From Gleimia sp. 6138-11-ORH1 (lineage in GTDB: Bacteria > Actinomycetota > Actinomycetes > Actinomycetales > Actinomycetaceae): a DNA stretch of 64,000 bases. Position 1 is the first letter of the stretch. Each line of letters opens with the position of its first letter. Below, in pieces: positions 18,290 to 29,157 of this stretch. The position numbers and the translations under genes were made by a program. The notes below the pieces were generated by a model that saw nothing but the letters and a program-made list of their open reading frames with translations, did not search any database and had not been told where the DNA came from. The stretch lies in contig NZ_JANUXV010000006.1 in the NCBI RefSeq assembly GCF_024814355.1, positions 32,181-96,180 of the forward strand, read 5' to 3'.

Positions 18290-21200
18290 ATGAAACTTGA
18301 GGGTTTGTTAAGTGACTTGGCAGCGGAAACGGGGATTAGACATTGCGCTGATTTACTTAACGAAACTGGCCAATTTGACCAATCTGCTTCCCCGCGTGAA
18401 ACTGACGCGGGGGCAACCATTGTGGTTCCAGCCGGTTTGCAACCTCCGGTTTTAGCGCAGGCGCGTGCCAGCGGTGAACTAAAAACACTGCTGGTGGTTA
18501 CTCCGACGGGCAGGCACGCTGAACAGTTAGTTAAGGCGCTGCGCTGTTACACGGGTGGGGTGGAGCTATTTCCTGCTTGGGAGACTTTACCGCATGAACG
18601 GCTTTCCCCGCAAAAAGACACTATGGCACGGCGAGTTGCAGTGATGCGGCGGCTGAAACACGCCAGTGCAAAGCTCTCTGATAAAGATGGGGAGATTAGA
18701 ATTCTGGTTGCCCCACTGCGTGCTTTCCTCCAACCAATTATTGGCGGATTAGCTGAGATTGAGCCGATTTCTTTGAAACTGGGTTCGGTGGTTGATCTGC
18801 CAACTTTAGCGGAAAAACTGGTTTCTTACGGGTATTCTCGGGTTGAGATGGTGACTCAGCGCGGTGAGCTTGCGGTGCGTGGCGGGTTGATTGATATTTT
18901 CCCTCCTACCGAAGCGCACCCACTGCGAGTTGAACTATTCGGTAATGAAGTTGATGATATCCGCTATTTTTCGGTGGCTGATCAGCGAACGATTGAAGTT
19001 GCCGAGGGCGGTTTATGGGCGCCTCCGGCAAGAGAACTGCTTTTGACAGAGGAAGTAAAAGCTAAGGCACGGGAACTAACTAATGTGTTACCGGGTGTGC
19101 GGGAGATGCTGGAGCTAATTTCTGCGGGAGTCACCGTTGAGGGAATGGAAATGCTCAGCCCTGCGCTGGTTGAAAAGATGGAGACTATTTTCGACTTGCT
19201 TCCTGCTGAAACTTCCGTGGTTTTGGTTGATCCTGAGCGGATTGAAGCCCGTGCAGAAGATTTAGTTGCCACCACGGAAGAGTTCATGGCGGCCGCTTGG
19301 GAAAGTGCCGCTGAGGGTGGGAAAATTCCTTTGGTAGCGCAAGAAGCTTCTTTTTCCACTTTAGATGAAATGCGTGAGTTGGCTACGCAAAAACGGTTGG
19401 CGTGGGTGCGGATGACGCAAATGGCGCCCTCGGAAATTGCTGATGCCTTGGACAGTCAGCAGTTGGAGCAGCATGCCACGGTGATTGCTGCAGAGCATTT
19501 AATCCAAGTCGGAGGGCGCAATGTAAAGCCCTATCGCGGTGATTTAACGCAGGCTATTAAGGATTTGCGGAAATTTGCGAAGCAGGACTGGCGCCTGGTT
19601 GTCACCACGAACGGGCCGGGGCCGGCTAAACGATTTAAGGAACTTTTCGCAGAAGCGGATTTGCCCGCCAGAATTGTGGGGAAACTGGCAGCTGATTTCC
19701 AGCGGGGTGTGGTGGATATTCTGCCGGCGGAAAGCGGCCCGGGGTTTGTGCAGCCGGAACTGAAAATTGCGGTGATTACCGAAACGGATTTAACGGGGCG
19801 CAGCGGGCCATCTACTGCTGAAATGCGGAAAGTTCCGGCTCGTTCTCGTAAACGCGCAATTGATCCGCTTTCTTTACGTCCCGGCGATTTTGTGGTTCAC
19901 GAAACCCATGGGATTGGGAAGTTTAAGGAAATGGTGACCCGCACGATTGGGAGCGGGAAACAGGCAGTGACCCGAGATTATTTACTGGTTGAATACGCGT
20001 CTTCCCGTCGCGGACAGCCGGCTGATTTACTTTATGTGCCGATTGATTCTTTGGAACAAGTTTCGCGTTATAGTGGTTCAGATTCGCCTTCGCTTTCTAA
20101 AATTGGGGGCGCTGAATGGGCGAAAACTAAGGCAAATGCGCGTAAGGCAGTTAGAGAAATTGCGGGGGAACTGGTACGTCTTTATGCTGCTCGGCAGGCT
20201 GCTAAGGGATTTGCTTACAGTCCGGATACTCCTTGGCAAAGAGAGTTAGAGGAGGCTTTCCCATATGTAGAAACCCCTGATCAGCTGGTGACGATTGAGG
20301 AAGTTAAGGCGGATATGGAAAAGCCGACTCCGATGGATCGTTTACTGTGCGGCGACGTGGGGTATGGGAAAACTGAGATTGCGGTGCGTGCTGCGTTTAA
20401 AGCGATTCAAGATGGCAAGCAGGTTGCGGTGTTAGTGCCGACTACTTTATTAGTGCAGCAGCATTATGAGACTTTTACTTCTCGGTACACGGGGTTTCCG
20501 GTGGAAGTTGCTTCTTTAAGCCGTTTTTCCTCTAAGAAGGAAGCGGAAGAAGTGAAGGAAAAGCTCTTGAAAGGGAGTATTGACCTGGTGATTGGGACTC
20601 ATTCTCTGGTTTCTGGCTCAGTGCGTTTTAAGAACTTGGGGCTGGTGATTATTGATGAGGAACAGCGTTTTGGGGTGGAGCATAAAGAGGCGTTAAAGCA
20701 GTTACGTAACGATGTGGATGTGCTTTCTATGTCGGCTACGCCGATTCCGCGTACTTTGGAAATGGCGGTTACGGGATTGCGGGAAATGTCAGTATTGCAA
20801 ACTCCGCCGGAAGATCGTCATCCGATTCTTACTTTTGTGGGAGCTTACACTGATCAGCAGGTAGTGGCTGCGGTTAAGCGGGAACTTTTACGCGATGGGC
20901 AGGTCTTTTACGTTCATAATCGGGTTGAAGATATTGATAAGGTGGCGGCGCACATTGCCGAACTGGTGCCGGAAGCGCGGGTAAGAGTAGCGCATGGGAA
21001 GTTGTCTGAACACCAGTTGGAAAGAGTGATTGTTGATTTTTGGAACCAGGATTTTGACGTTTTAGTTTGTACTACGATTGTTGAGACTGGCCTGGATATT
21101 TCTAACGCGAATACGTTAATTGTTGATCGGGCTGATGCGATGGGGTTGTCCCAGTTACACCAGTTACGTGGGCGCGTGGGGCGCGGTCGTGAAAGAGGTT

Positions 21201-21925
21201 ATGCTTATTTCCTTTATCCGGCGAATAAGACGCTGACTGAGACGGCCTTGGAACGTTTGCGGACAATTGCGACTAATACGGATTTAGGCGCGGGAATTGC
21301 GGTGGCGCAAAAGGATTTGGAAATCCGCGGGGCAGGGAACCTGTTGGGCGGGGAGCAGTCTGGTCACATTGCGGGGGTTGGTTTTGACCTGTATATCCGC
21401 ATGGTGGCTGACGCAGTGGCGGCTTTTAAGGGTGAGTATCGGGGGACTCGTGCGGATGTGCGGGTGGAGATTCCGGTCGATGGGCATATTCCGGTAAGTT
21501 ACATTCGTGGGGAAGAACTGCGGTTGGAAACTTACGCGAAGATTGCGGCTTTGGAATCTTTCGAGGACGCTGCGGAAGTGCGCGCCGAATTAACTGACCG
21601 TTATGGGGCTATCCCTGAGACGGTGCTTTTACTTTTTGCGATTGCTGGTTTGAAAGAGCACGCTAGGTCTTTAGGCGTACATGAGATTGTTACGCAGGGA
21701 AAATATTTGCGTTTAGGGCCGGTTGATTTAGGGGATGTGCAGGCAGCTAGACTGCTTCGCCTTTACCCGGGAAGTATTATGAAACCCGCAATTCGTAAGG
21801 TTTTAGTGCCTTTGCCAACTACTTCGAAACTGGGAGGTGAGCCACTGGTCGATCAGGATCTGATTGATTGGGTAGATAACCTACTTAAGGTGGTGGTGGG
21901 CTACCGCCCAGGGGCTAAAGCATAG
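18290..21925 (+). CDS. mfd: transcription-repair coupling factor
   Basis: ATP-dependent translocase that removes RNA polymerase stalled at DNA lesions and recruits UvrA. The 1211-residue length is normal. The N-terminal UvrB-like region (ETLPHERLSPQKDTMARR) is followed by the RNA-polymerase-interacting segment (RPGDFVVHETHGIGKF), then SF2/RecG-like motors with Walker A GDVGYGKTEIAVRAA, Walker B IIDEEQRFG, SATPIPRTLEMAV and QLRGRVGRGRERGYAY, then a TRCF C-terminal domain. The ATG follows AAGAGGAA. Confidence 0.97.
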   Translation: MKLEGLLSDLAAETGIRHCADLLNETGQFDQSASPRETDAGATIVVPAGLQPPVLAQARASGELKTLLVVTPTGRHAEQLVKALRCYTGGVELFPAWETLPHERLSPQKDTMARRVAVMRRLKHASAKLSDKDGEIRILVAPLRAFLQPIIGGLAEIEPISLKLGSVVDLPTLAEKLVSYGYSRVEMVTQRGELAVRGGLIDIFPPTEAHPLRVELFGNEVDDIRYFSVADQRTIEVAEGGLWAPPARELLLTEEVKAKARELTNVLPGVREMLELISAGVTVEGMEMLSPALVEKMETIFDLLPAETSVVLVDPERIEARAEDLVATTEEFMAAAWESAAEGGKIPLVAQEASFSTLDEMRELATQKRLAWVRMTQMAPSEIADALDSQQLEQHATVIAAEHLIQVGGRNVKPYRGDLTQAIKDLRKFAKQDWRLVVTTNGPGPAKRFKELFAEADLPARIVGKLAADFQRGVVDILPAESGPGFVQPELKIAVITETDLTGRSGPSTAEMRKVPARSRKRAIDPLSLRPGDFVVHETHGIGKFKEMVTRTIGSGKQAVTRDYLLVEYASSRRGQPADLLYVPIDSLEQVSRYSGSDSPSLSKIGGAEWAKTKANARKAVREIAGELVRLYAARQAAKGFAYSPDTPWQRELEEAFPYVETPDQLVTIEEVKADMEKPTPMDRLLCGDVGYGKTEIAVRAAFKAIQDGKQVAVLVPTTLLVQQHYETFTSRYTGFPVEVASLSRFSSKKEAEEVKEKLLKGSIDLVIGTHSLVSGSVRFKNLGLVIIDEEQRFGVEHKEALKQLRNDVDVLSMSATPIPRTLEMAVTGLREMSVLQTPPEDRHPILTFVGAYTDQQVVAAVKRELLRDGQVFYVHNRVEDIDKVAAHIAELVPEARVRVAHGKLSEHQLERVIVDFWNQDFDVLVCTTIVETGLDISNANTLIVDRADAMGLSQLHQLRGRVGRGRERGYAYFLYPANKTLTETALERLRTIATNTDLGAGIAVAQKDLEIRGAGNLLGGEQSGHIAGVGFDLYIRMVADAVAAFKGEYRGTRADVRVEIPVDGHIPVSYIRGEELRLETYAKIAALESFEDAAEVRAELTDRYGAIPETVLLLFAIAGLKEHARSLGVHEIVTQGKYLRLGPVDLGDVQAARLLRLYPGSIMKPAIRKVLVPLPTTSKLGGEPLVDQDLIDWVDNLLKVVVGYRPGAKA

Positions 21926-21972
21926 TAAAATGTATCTTGTTGCTGCATGAAAGGATGCCGATAGGCAAGTTT

Positions 21973-22506
21973 ATGAATGTAAAACGTTTGATTACCACAG
22001 TGGCTGCGGGAGCTTTAGCCTTAGGTTTGGGTGCTTGTAGTGCTCACCCGGGTGTAGCGCTGATTGTGGACGGTAAAGAGTATCGTACTGTTGAGGTTAC
22101 GCAAGCAGCTCAGGAAGCTTCTTTAGTGGCTGGTAATCCCGTGCAGGCTAATACGATTATTGATTTTCTGTCTCGGTTAGAAACTGCAAAAGAATTGGCA
22201 GAACTCAATGGTGTGGACATTTCTATGGAGCAAGTCCGAGCAGAGTTGGAAAAAGGACTCCCTGAGGGGACTGGGCCACTTTCAGATATTACGGTGGAAA
22301 CATTCTACGTTAATTCAGTTCTGCAAAATCTTAATCAGAAGCTTGGGCAACAAGCCTATTCGCAGTTATTTTTAGAAACTCAAGCGGAACGTAAGGTTGA
22401 AATTAATCCGCGTTTCGGCTCAGTTTCAGAAGCAGGGACTATGCTTCCTCCTAGTTTCCCCGGTGTTTTAGATATTCAGTCTAAGCAGGGGCAAACTAAA
22501 CCATAG
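21973..22506 (+). CDS. SurA-N-like lipoprotein
   Basis: Small secreted lipoprotein of 177 residues. I place the start at 21973 because only that ATG opens a proper signal peptide (basic MNVKR, hydrophobic core, lipobox LGAC near residue 21); the upstream ATGs would put polar residues before it. The mature part begins with ALIVDGKEYRTVEVTQAA and resembles the N-terminal domain of SurA/PrsA-type foldases without a visible parvulin isomerase domain. A lipoprotein at this position after mfd is common in actinobacteria. A chaperone-like role outside the membrane is inferred. Confidence 0.7.
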   Translation: MNVKRLITTVAAGALALGLGACSAHPGVALIVDGKEYRTVEVTQAAQEASLVAGNPVQANTIIDFLSRLETAKELAELNGVDISMEQVRAELEKGLPEGTGPLSDITVETFYVNSVLQNLNQKLGQQAYSQLFLETQAERKVEINPRFGSVSEAGTMLPPSFPGVLDIQSKQGQTKP

Positions 22507-22583
22507 AACTTTTGACGATAAGTCAAGAAAGATTGGGCCAGCTGGCCTTTTCATAAAACGTGGTCATTTGGCCGCAAAACTAA

Positions 22584-23879
<1,296 letters not shown>

Positions 23880-23903
23880 GCTATAACTTAACTACTTAAA
23901 CGT

Positions 23904-23940
23904 AAGTGGACACCACCTTTTGGTGGTGTCCACTTTTGTT
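23904..23940 (+). terminator. intrinsic terminator after eno
   Basis: A perfect 14-bp stem (23904-23917 with 23922-23935) with a TTTT loop, followed by TTGTT. Confidence 0.88.
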
Positions 23941-24071
23941 AGGGCTGAAGTTTTCAAGGTGACTGGCTTAACCGTCCCGATCGGTAAAATAGCGGGTGTA
24001 GCGTTTTCCAAACCTAACCTACTAAAGTAAACTCAAAATAGCAGAATTTTTGTAGGAAAAGAGGATAACTC

Positions 24072-26777
24072 ATGTGTGGGATCGCCGGATATTACGGGAC
24101 CGAAGAAAACTTCACCCCAGACTTACTGGCACAGATGAGTCGCTGCCAAGCACACCGTGGTCCAGATAGTTCCGGAGACTGTTTAGACGGGCCAGTAGGC
24201 TTAGTGCATCAGCGTCTAGCCATTTTGGGACGTTCTCATGGCGACCAGCCTATGACCACTTCAGATGGTCGGTTTACGCTTATTTATAACGGCGAAGTAT
24301 ATAACTACAAGCAGTTACAGGCAGAACTAGAAGCTCTGGGATACGAATTCCACACTGGAACTGACACTGAAGTAGTTCTTAAAGGTTTTGCCCAGTGGGG
24401 AAGTGCCGTATTTGACCGCCTCAACGGTATGTGGGGATTAGCTATCTGGGATAAAGAAAAAGCTGAACTCACTTTAAGTCGCGACCATTTTGGGATTAAA
24501 CCGCTTTACTTTGCAAAGATTGGTGCAGGTTTTGTATTCGGTTCAGAATTGAAATCTATTTTGGCTGTACCGCAGTTTAAAGCTGAAGCAAATGAACGAA
24601 TCCTCTACCGCTACTTACGTTTTAGGATTCACGAAGACTCTCGGGAGACTTTCTTCAAAGGAATCGAACGGCTGTTACCAGGGGAAATGGCGGTAATCAG
24701 CGCAGCGGGAATCAAGATCTCAAACTACACAAACTTCGTTGAAGAACTTCGCGAAGCCGCTAAAATCCAACGCCCCTACGATGAAAGTGCCATCGCACAA
24801 TACCGTGAGCTGCTTTTTAAATCGGTGAAAGAACGTTTACAGGCGGAAGTACCGGTAGGAACTTCCCTTTCAGGTGGATTAGACTCATCTGCCGTAGCCG
24901 TAATCATTAACCGCTTACTGGGCACTAACGCGGAAGAAACCGCTTCAGTGGGGCAGGAACAAAATCTTTTCTCAGCCGTATTCCCCGGTTCTCTAAACGA
25001 CGAAGAACGCTACGTAGACGCTGTTTTAGAACGCTGCGATAACGGTGTGAAAGCCCATAAGATTCTGCCGAATGCAGACCAGTTCAAAGCCGACCTCGTA
25101 GACTTTATCCGCACCCAGGAAGAACCAATTATTTCTTCCGGCCCCTACGCGCAATACTGTGTGATGAAAGAAGCCTCTAAACACGTGACCGTACTTTTAG
25201 ACGGGCAGGGCGCTGATGAAATGATGGCGGGGTACATTCCCTACTACTTCACTTATTTCAACCAGCTAAAAGCACAGGGAGAGTATCGCAAACTTGCTCT
25301 TGAGGTGGCTCGCAGCGCAGATGTCCTGGCTCGTTTAGTTCGTTTCCGTGTAAAGAATAAACTCACTGCCAAACCAGATGTTCCGGTGGAAAACCTATTG
25401 AATGCAAGTTTCATTGCTAACCACTCTGGAGAGGCTCTGCAATCTACCCGCAATAACTTACGCGAACGTCTGCTGGAAGATCTTTTCAGAAACTCCCTGC
25501 CTTCGCTGCTGCGCTATGAAGACCGTAACACAATGCGTTTTTCCTTAGAAGGAAGAGTCCCTTTCTTAGATAAAGACACGGTGAAATTCCTGTTTTCCTT
25601 AGCGGATGACGCGATTATTAAAGCGGGTTGGAATAAGCGTATTCTTCGTGACGCAACTAAAGATATTCTTCCGGAAATGGTTTCCACCCGCCGCAATAAG
25701 ATTGGCTTTACCACTCCGGAAAATGAATGGTTTAAGCGGATTAAAAACTCCATTAACGCGATCTTTGAATCTGAGTCATTCGGAAAACGCCCCTGGTTTA
25801 ACCAAGCGGAAGTATTAAAAGCCTTCCACGGTTACATCAATGAGGAAAATGGGGCAGACACCATGCTATTTTGGCGTTTACTCAACGTCGAAATTTGGGC
25901 AAGACTTTTCTTAGATGAAGAAGCTGACTTCACCATATTTTCAGAAGAAGCAATAGATAAATCTGACATGGGTGCGTCTTTACCGGCTGATCCGAAAGAG
26001 CCTTTAGAAGCTAACGCTGGGAAAGAACTTGATTTACCCGTGGGGGAAATGATTGCCCGCCGCTACCCAATCCAAACTGAAAAGTTCTCTAAAGATTCAC
26101 AGATGGAGGATGAAATCACCCGTTACGTTCTGGATTTCTTTAAGGAACTTGAAGCTAACGGAGATACTGACGATAAACAAGCCACTGAAGGCCATCGGTG
26201 GAACCTGACTATTTCTGAGAAAATCATCGCCATCATGCAGGGGCGCTCATGGTTCACCTGGGAGATTAAACCCGGTTTCGCTGCGCGGAAACTTTCCAAA
26301 TACGTTTCTCGGACCCCAGCGGGAATCGGCTTAGGTGACCCAGTCACCATGCAGCTGGCTATCAATGAAGCTGGTCTACCCAGGATCCTGTTTGCTTCCG
26401 CAGGCGGAGTTTTAGGGAAACTAGCTGGCAAACGCGGAGTTTTCTACAACTTAGCTGGAGCAAACGTGCGCGCTATTGACGGCCCTACCGAATACTCGGT
26501 TTACCCATCGAACGTTTCTGCAAAACTACCTCCTAAAGATCCTGAAAAAGTAGCAGCCCACTTAAAGAAAGTACTCTTAGAAGTACTTCCCCCCGCCTGG
26601 GCAAATACCTTTGACGGGGTAGTTATTATGGATGCCAATGACATTGGGCGAAATGCTTTAGGGGCAGCCGGAAGCCATTCGTTGGAACACTACGAAGCAC
26701 AGTTTGCTGATAACCCACTGGGACAGGGCACGCAGCAAACCCCAATGGCAGTAGTCTTTGAACGTCCGGCTCAGTAA
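24072..26777 (+). CDS. asnB: asparagine synthetase (glutamine-hydrolysing) fused to an F420-ligase-like domain
   Basis: Residues 1 to about 620 form a complete class II asparagine synthetase. Cys2 is the glutaminase nucleophile, RGPDSSG lies at 29-35 and NGEVYNY at 73-79, and the ATP pyrophosphatase loop SGGLDSS at 267-273; these make asparagine from aspartate, glutamine and ATP. Normal AsnB ends near 600-650, but this protein runs to 901. After a linker (about 620-655) the extra domain includes RRYPIQTEKFS, LGDPVTMQLAINEAGLPRIL, RAIDGPTEYSVYPSN, VVIMDANDIGRNALG and NPLGQGTQQTP. From memory of the family I liken it to the F420-0:gamma-glutamyl ligase-like (amide-ligase) family, with moderate confidence. 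The domain's partner reaction is unknown. A good AAGAGGA precedes the ATG. Confidence 0.82.
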   Translation: MCGIAGYYGTEENFTPDLLAQMSRCQAHRGPDSSGDCLDGPVGLVHQRLAILGRSHGDQPMTTSDGRFTLIYNGEVYNYKQLQAELEALGYEFHTGTDTEVVLKGFAQWGSAVFDRLNGMWGLAIWDKEKAELTLSRDHFGIKPLYFAKIGAGFVFGSELKSILAVPQFKAEANERILYRYLRFRIHEDSRETFFKGIERLLPGEMAVISAAGIKISNYTNFVEELREAAKIQRPYDESAIAQYRELLFKSVKERLQAEVPVGTSLSGGLDSSAVAVIINRLLGTNAEETASVGQEQNLFSAVFPGSLNDEERYVDAVLERCDNGVKAHKILPNADQFKADLVDFIRTQEEPIISSGPYAQYCVMKEASKHVTVLLDGQGADEMMAGYIPYYFTYFNQLKAQGEYRKLALEVARSADVLARLVRFRVKNKLTAKPDVPVENLLNASFIANHSGEALQSTRNNLRERLLEDLFRNSLPSLLRYEDRNTMRFSLEGRVPFLDKDTVKFLFSLADDAIIKAGWNKRILRDATKDILPEMVSTRRNKIGFTTPENEWFKRIKNSINAIFESESFGKRPWFNQAEVLKAFHGYINEENGADTMLFWRLLNVEIWARLFLDEEADFTIFSEEAIDKSDMGASLPADPKEPLEANAGKELDLPVGEMIARRYPIQTEKFSKDSQMEDEITRYVLDFFKELEANGDTDDKQATEGHRWNLTISEKIIAIMQGRSWFTWEIKPGFAARKLSKYVSRTPAGIGLGDPVTMQLAINEAGLPRILFASAGGVLGKLAGKRGVFYNLAGANVRAIDGPTEYSVYPSNVSAKLPPKDPEKVAAHLKKVLLEVLPPAWANTFDGVVIMDANDIGRNALGAAGSHSLEHYEAQFADNPLGQGTQQTPMAVVFERPAQ

Positions 26778-26804
26778 AACTTGTAAAGTTGCTAACTGAA
26801 GTGA

Positions 26805-27467
26805 GTGGAAATGAACGCAGCTAACAGAGGGCGACCTCGAGTTCCTCGGCGCAAAAGCCAGAGGGCTTCTGAATCACACCTAACTTCAGTTAAGCAGTCT
26901 GAAACCTCCACCCGCGTCGCCGTGGGTGGGTCCGCCAGAGTAACAGGAAATAGTCGGTTAGAAAGAGTACGCCGCCCTCGGACAACTCGAAATTCGCCGC
27001 GAAAAAAGCAAACTGGTACGCAACTGTTGGGGGAAATAAATACTGCAGTAACTACAGCTGACGGGCAGCCACCAGCGAAATTTCCCGCCTTTTTAATAGT
27101 TTTAGTGCTTGTCACCCTAGTTGCTTTTGTTGCCTTAGGGCAGCCACTGAGCCAATGGTGGAAACAAAACCGAGAATATAACGCTATCAGCCAAAAACTT
27201 GCCGAAGCTAAAGCTGAAAACCAGCGTTTAACCAGCGAACTGGAAAAATGGCAGTCAGATAGTTTCATTGCCAGCCAAGCTCGTTCCCGGCTGGGGTATA
27301 TTCGCCCAGGGGAAACCCAGTATCTGGTAGTAGATGCCCCCAATGAAGCAGGAAGCAAAAAACAAACCCGCTCCGAAACCACGCTTCCTTGGTACCTGGT
27401 CATCATGGATTCAGTTAAGTTAGCAGAAGAAATCCCCGCACCCCCACCCGAGGGTGACGGAAACTGA
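26805..27467 (+). CDS. septum formation initiator protein, FtsB/DivIC family
   Basis: Bitopic division protein of 220 residues. A long, basic, Ser/Arg-rich cytoplasmic N-terminus (about 95 residues) precedes one transmembrane helix (FPAFLIVLVLVTLVAFVALG), a coiled coil (YNAISQKLAEAKAENQRL) and the family segment IASQARSRLGYIRPGETQY. It acts in the FtsBLQ division complex. The position between eno and DUF501 is the standard actinobacterial one. The start may be GTG 26805 or ATG 26811, with only a weak ribosome site. Confidence 0.88.
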   Translation: MEMNAANRGRPRVPRRKSQRASESHLTSVKQSETSTRVAVGGSARVTGNSRLERVRRPRTTRNSPRKKQTGTQLLGEINTAVTTADGQPPAKFPAFLIVLVLVTLVAFVALGQPLSQWWKQNREYNAISQKLAEAKAENQRLTSELEKWQSDSFIASQARSRLGYIRPGETQYLVVDAPNEAGSKKQTRSETTLPWYLVIMDSVKLAEEIPAPPPEGDGN

Positions 27468-27516
27468 ATTTACGACAAAGAAACTAGCTACAGTTCTAAC
27501 ATCAGCAAGGAGAAAC

Positions 27517-28050
27517 GTGACTATCAGCGAAGCAACTGCGCAGGACCTAAAGATACTGGAACTGCAACTTGGGAGGGTCCCCCGCGGCGTAATGGGAATC
27601 GCTTACCGCTGTAACTGTGGGGCACCCGCCGTGGTAGCGACAAAACCACGTTTAGAAGATGGCACCCCTTTCCCCACCATGTACTATTTAACTCACCCAG
27701 CTGCAGTTAAAGGGTGTTCAGTTTTAGAAGCTGGCAAGTGGATGGAAGAACTCAACCAGCTACTGGCTGAGGACGAAGCGTTGCGGACTGCTTATGCGCA
27801 GGCCCACAACCACTACATTTCGAGCCGTGATGCGATTGAAGAAGTCCCTGAGATTAAAGATTTTTCTGCCGGAGGAATGCCAAATCGGGTCAAGTGCTTA
27901 CACGCGATTTTAGGACACACCTTAGCGGCGGGGCAGGGTGTGAACCCAATCGGAGATATTCTAGTTTCTCGTTTAGAAGCAGACGGCCTGTGGAAGCCGC
28001 AGGAATGTAGTTGTCTGCCCGGACAGACCCCAGCTGACTTAACTGCGTAA
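27517..28050 (+). CDS. DUF501 family protein
   Basis: Cytoplasmic protein of 177 residues with no known function, always near eno and ppx in actinobacteria. I start it at GTG 27517 because GCAAGGAGAAAC stands directly in front; the frame is open back to 27454 but that would overlap divIC without a ribosome site. Family features are QLGRVPRGVMGIAYRCNCGAP, PFPTMYYLTHP and NRVKCLHAILGHTLAAG. Several cysteines (CNCG, C-S-C near the end) hint at metal binding. Confidence 0.88.
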   Translation: MTISEATAQDLKILELQLGRVPRGVMGIAYRCNCGAPAVVATKPRLEDGTPFPTMYYLTHPAAVKGCSVLEAGKWMEELNQLLAEDEALRTAYAQAHNHYISSRDAIEEVPEIKDFSAGGMPNRVKCLHAILGHTLAAGQGVNPIGDILVSRLEADGLWKPQECSCLPGQTPADLTA

Positions 28051-29088
28051 GTGCATATGGGAGCTAATCTTCCAAAAAACCTGCCGGCTACTTTTCCTTG
28101 GGAAACTCCGGTGTCTAAATCACCGGCGGGAACTACTGTTGCAGCTATAGATTGTGGGACTAATTCGATTAGGCTTCTTGTTCTGCGTCAAACAGGTGGA
28201 AAAGTTGAAGAACTGTGTCGGGAAATGGAGATAGTTCGCTTAGGCGAGGGCGTAGATAAAACCCGTCGGCTTAGTGAAACCTCAATTTCACGTACGGTAG
28301 CGGCCGCGAAAAAATACGCGCAGATTTGTGTTAAACACGGGGTAAGTAAGTTAAGATTCGTAGCTACCTCGGCTTCTCGTGATGCGGAAAATAGTGCGGA
28401 TTTTGTGGACGCGATTAAACAGACTATGGGGGTAGTTCCCGAAGTGATTAGCGGTGAAGCAGAAGCCAGCTATTCATTTTTAGGTGCAGTCAGTTCTTTA
28501 ACTGAGCTTACCTTCCCCACTTTAGTAGTTGATATTGGGGGTGGATCTACCGAATTTGTGGTGGGAAGCCTGGAGGAAAAAGGTAGGCTAACAATTTCTA
28601 GTGCTTTTTCAGCGGATATGGGAAGCGTGCGCTTAACGGAACGCTTTGCTGGGTTTCGTGCCGAACCGGGGAGTCTGCTGCATGAAGAGGCTTTGCAAGA
28701 AGCCACAAAGTGGGTGGATAAGTATTTGGATCGGGTAGCTAAAACTGTGAACCTACAGGAAGTTACTTCTTTTGTAGCAGTTGCAGGTACGGCCACAACA
28801 GTTACCGCTAAAGCTTTGGATTTAGATGCTTATGAGCCAAGTAGAATCCATAATGCGCGGCTTTCTTTCGCTGCTCATCAAGCAGCTTGTGATTTTATGA
28901 TTAACACGCCGGTAGCTGAAAAAGCAGCTTTAGCTTATATGCCCCCAGGGAGAGCTGACGTGATTGGGGCAGGGGCTTTGATATGGTCGCGAATCTTACG
29001 CAGAGTAGGTCAAGTTAATCCGCAAGTCACTCAGGTAGTTACTTCCGAACAGGATATTTTAGATGGAGTAACGCGGAGTCTGCTCTGA
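28051..29088 (+). CDS. ppx: exopolyphosphatase, Ppx/GppA family
   Basis: Hydrolyses polyphosphate or pppGpp. The 345-residue protein has the ASKHA-fold phosphate motifs VAAIDCGTNSIRLLV (from about residue 31), VVDIGGGSTEFVVG and VAGTATTVTA. It is a short, two-domain form without the C-terminal HD domain of E. coli Ppx. Frame and start are uncertain by up to about 20 codons: GTG 28051 follows the DUF501 stop directly and GTG 28111 is an alternative. It closes the eno-divIC-DUF501-ppx block. Confidence 0.9.
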   Translation: MHMGANLPKNLPATFPWETPVSKSPAGTTVAAIDCGTNSIRLLVLRQTGGKVEELCREMEIVRLGEGVDKTRRLSETSISRTVAAAKKYAQICVKHGVSKLRFVATSASRDAENSADFVDAIKQTMGVVPEVISGEAEASYSFLGAVSSLTELTFPTLVVDIGGGSTEFVVGSLEEKGRLTISSAFSADMGSVRLTERFAGFRAEPGSLLHEEALQEATKWVDKYLDRVAKTVNLQEVTSFVAVAGTATTVTAKALDLDAYEPSRIHNARLSFAAHQAACDFMINTPVAEKAALAYMPPGRADVIGAGALIWSRILRRVGQVNPQVTQVVTSEQDILDGVTRSLL

Positions 29089-29121
29089 GAAAATCTAGGA
29101 TTTTACTGAGCAAACTCCGCG
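29072..29121 (+). terminator. hairpin spanning the ppx stop codon
   Basis: CGCGGAGT-C-TGCTC (29072-29085) pairs with GAGCA-A-ACTCCGCG (29108-29121) across one mismatch, and the loop itself holds AAAATC-TAG-GATTTT. A second weaker stem (29136-29142 with 29149-29155) precedes the convergent nhaA stop. Together these probably end transcription from both sides. Confidence 0.55.
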
Positions 29122-29157
29122 CCCTCGATAAGAATTTTAGTGTTTTACCACTAAACT

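Noticed and set aside
22536..22551. GGCCAGCTGGCC palindrome followed by TTTT before eno, as a terminator
   Set aside because: The stem is only about four pairs once a loop is allowed, too weak to call.
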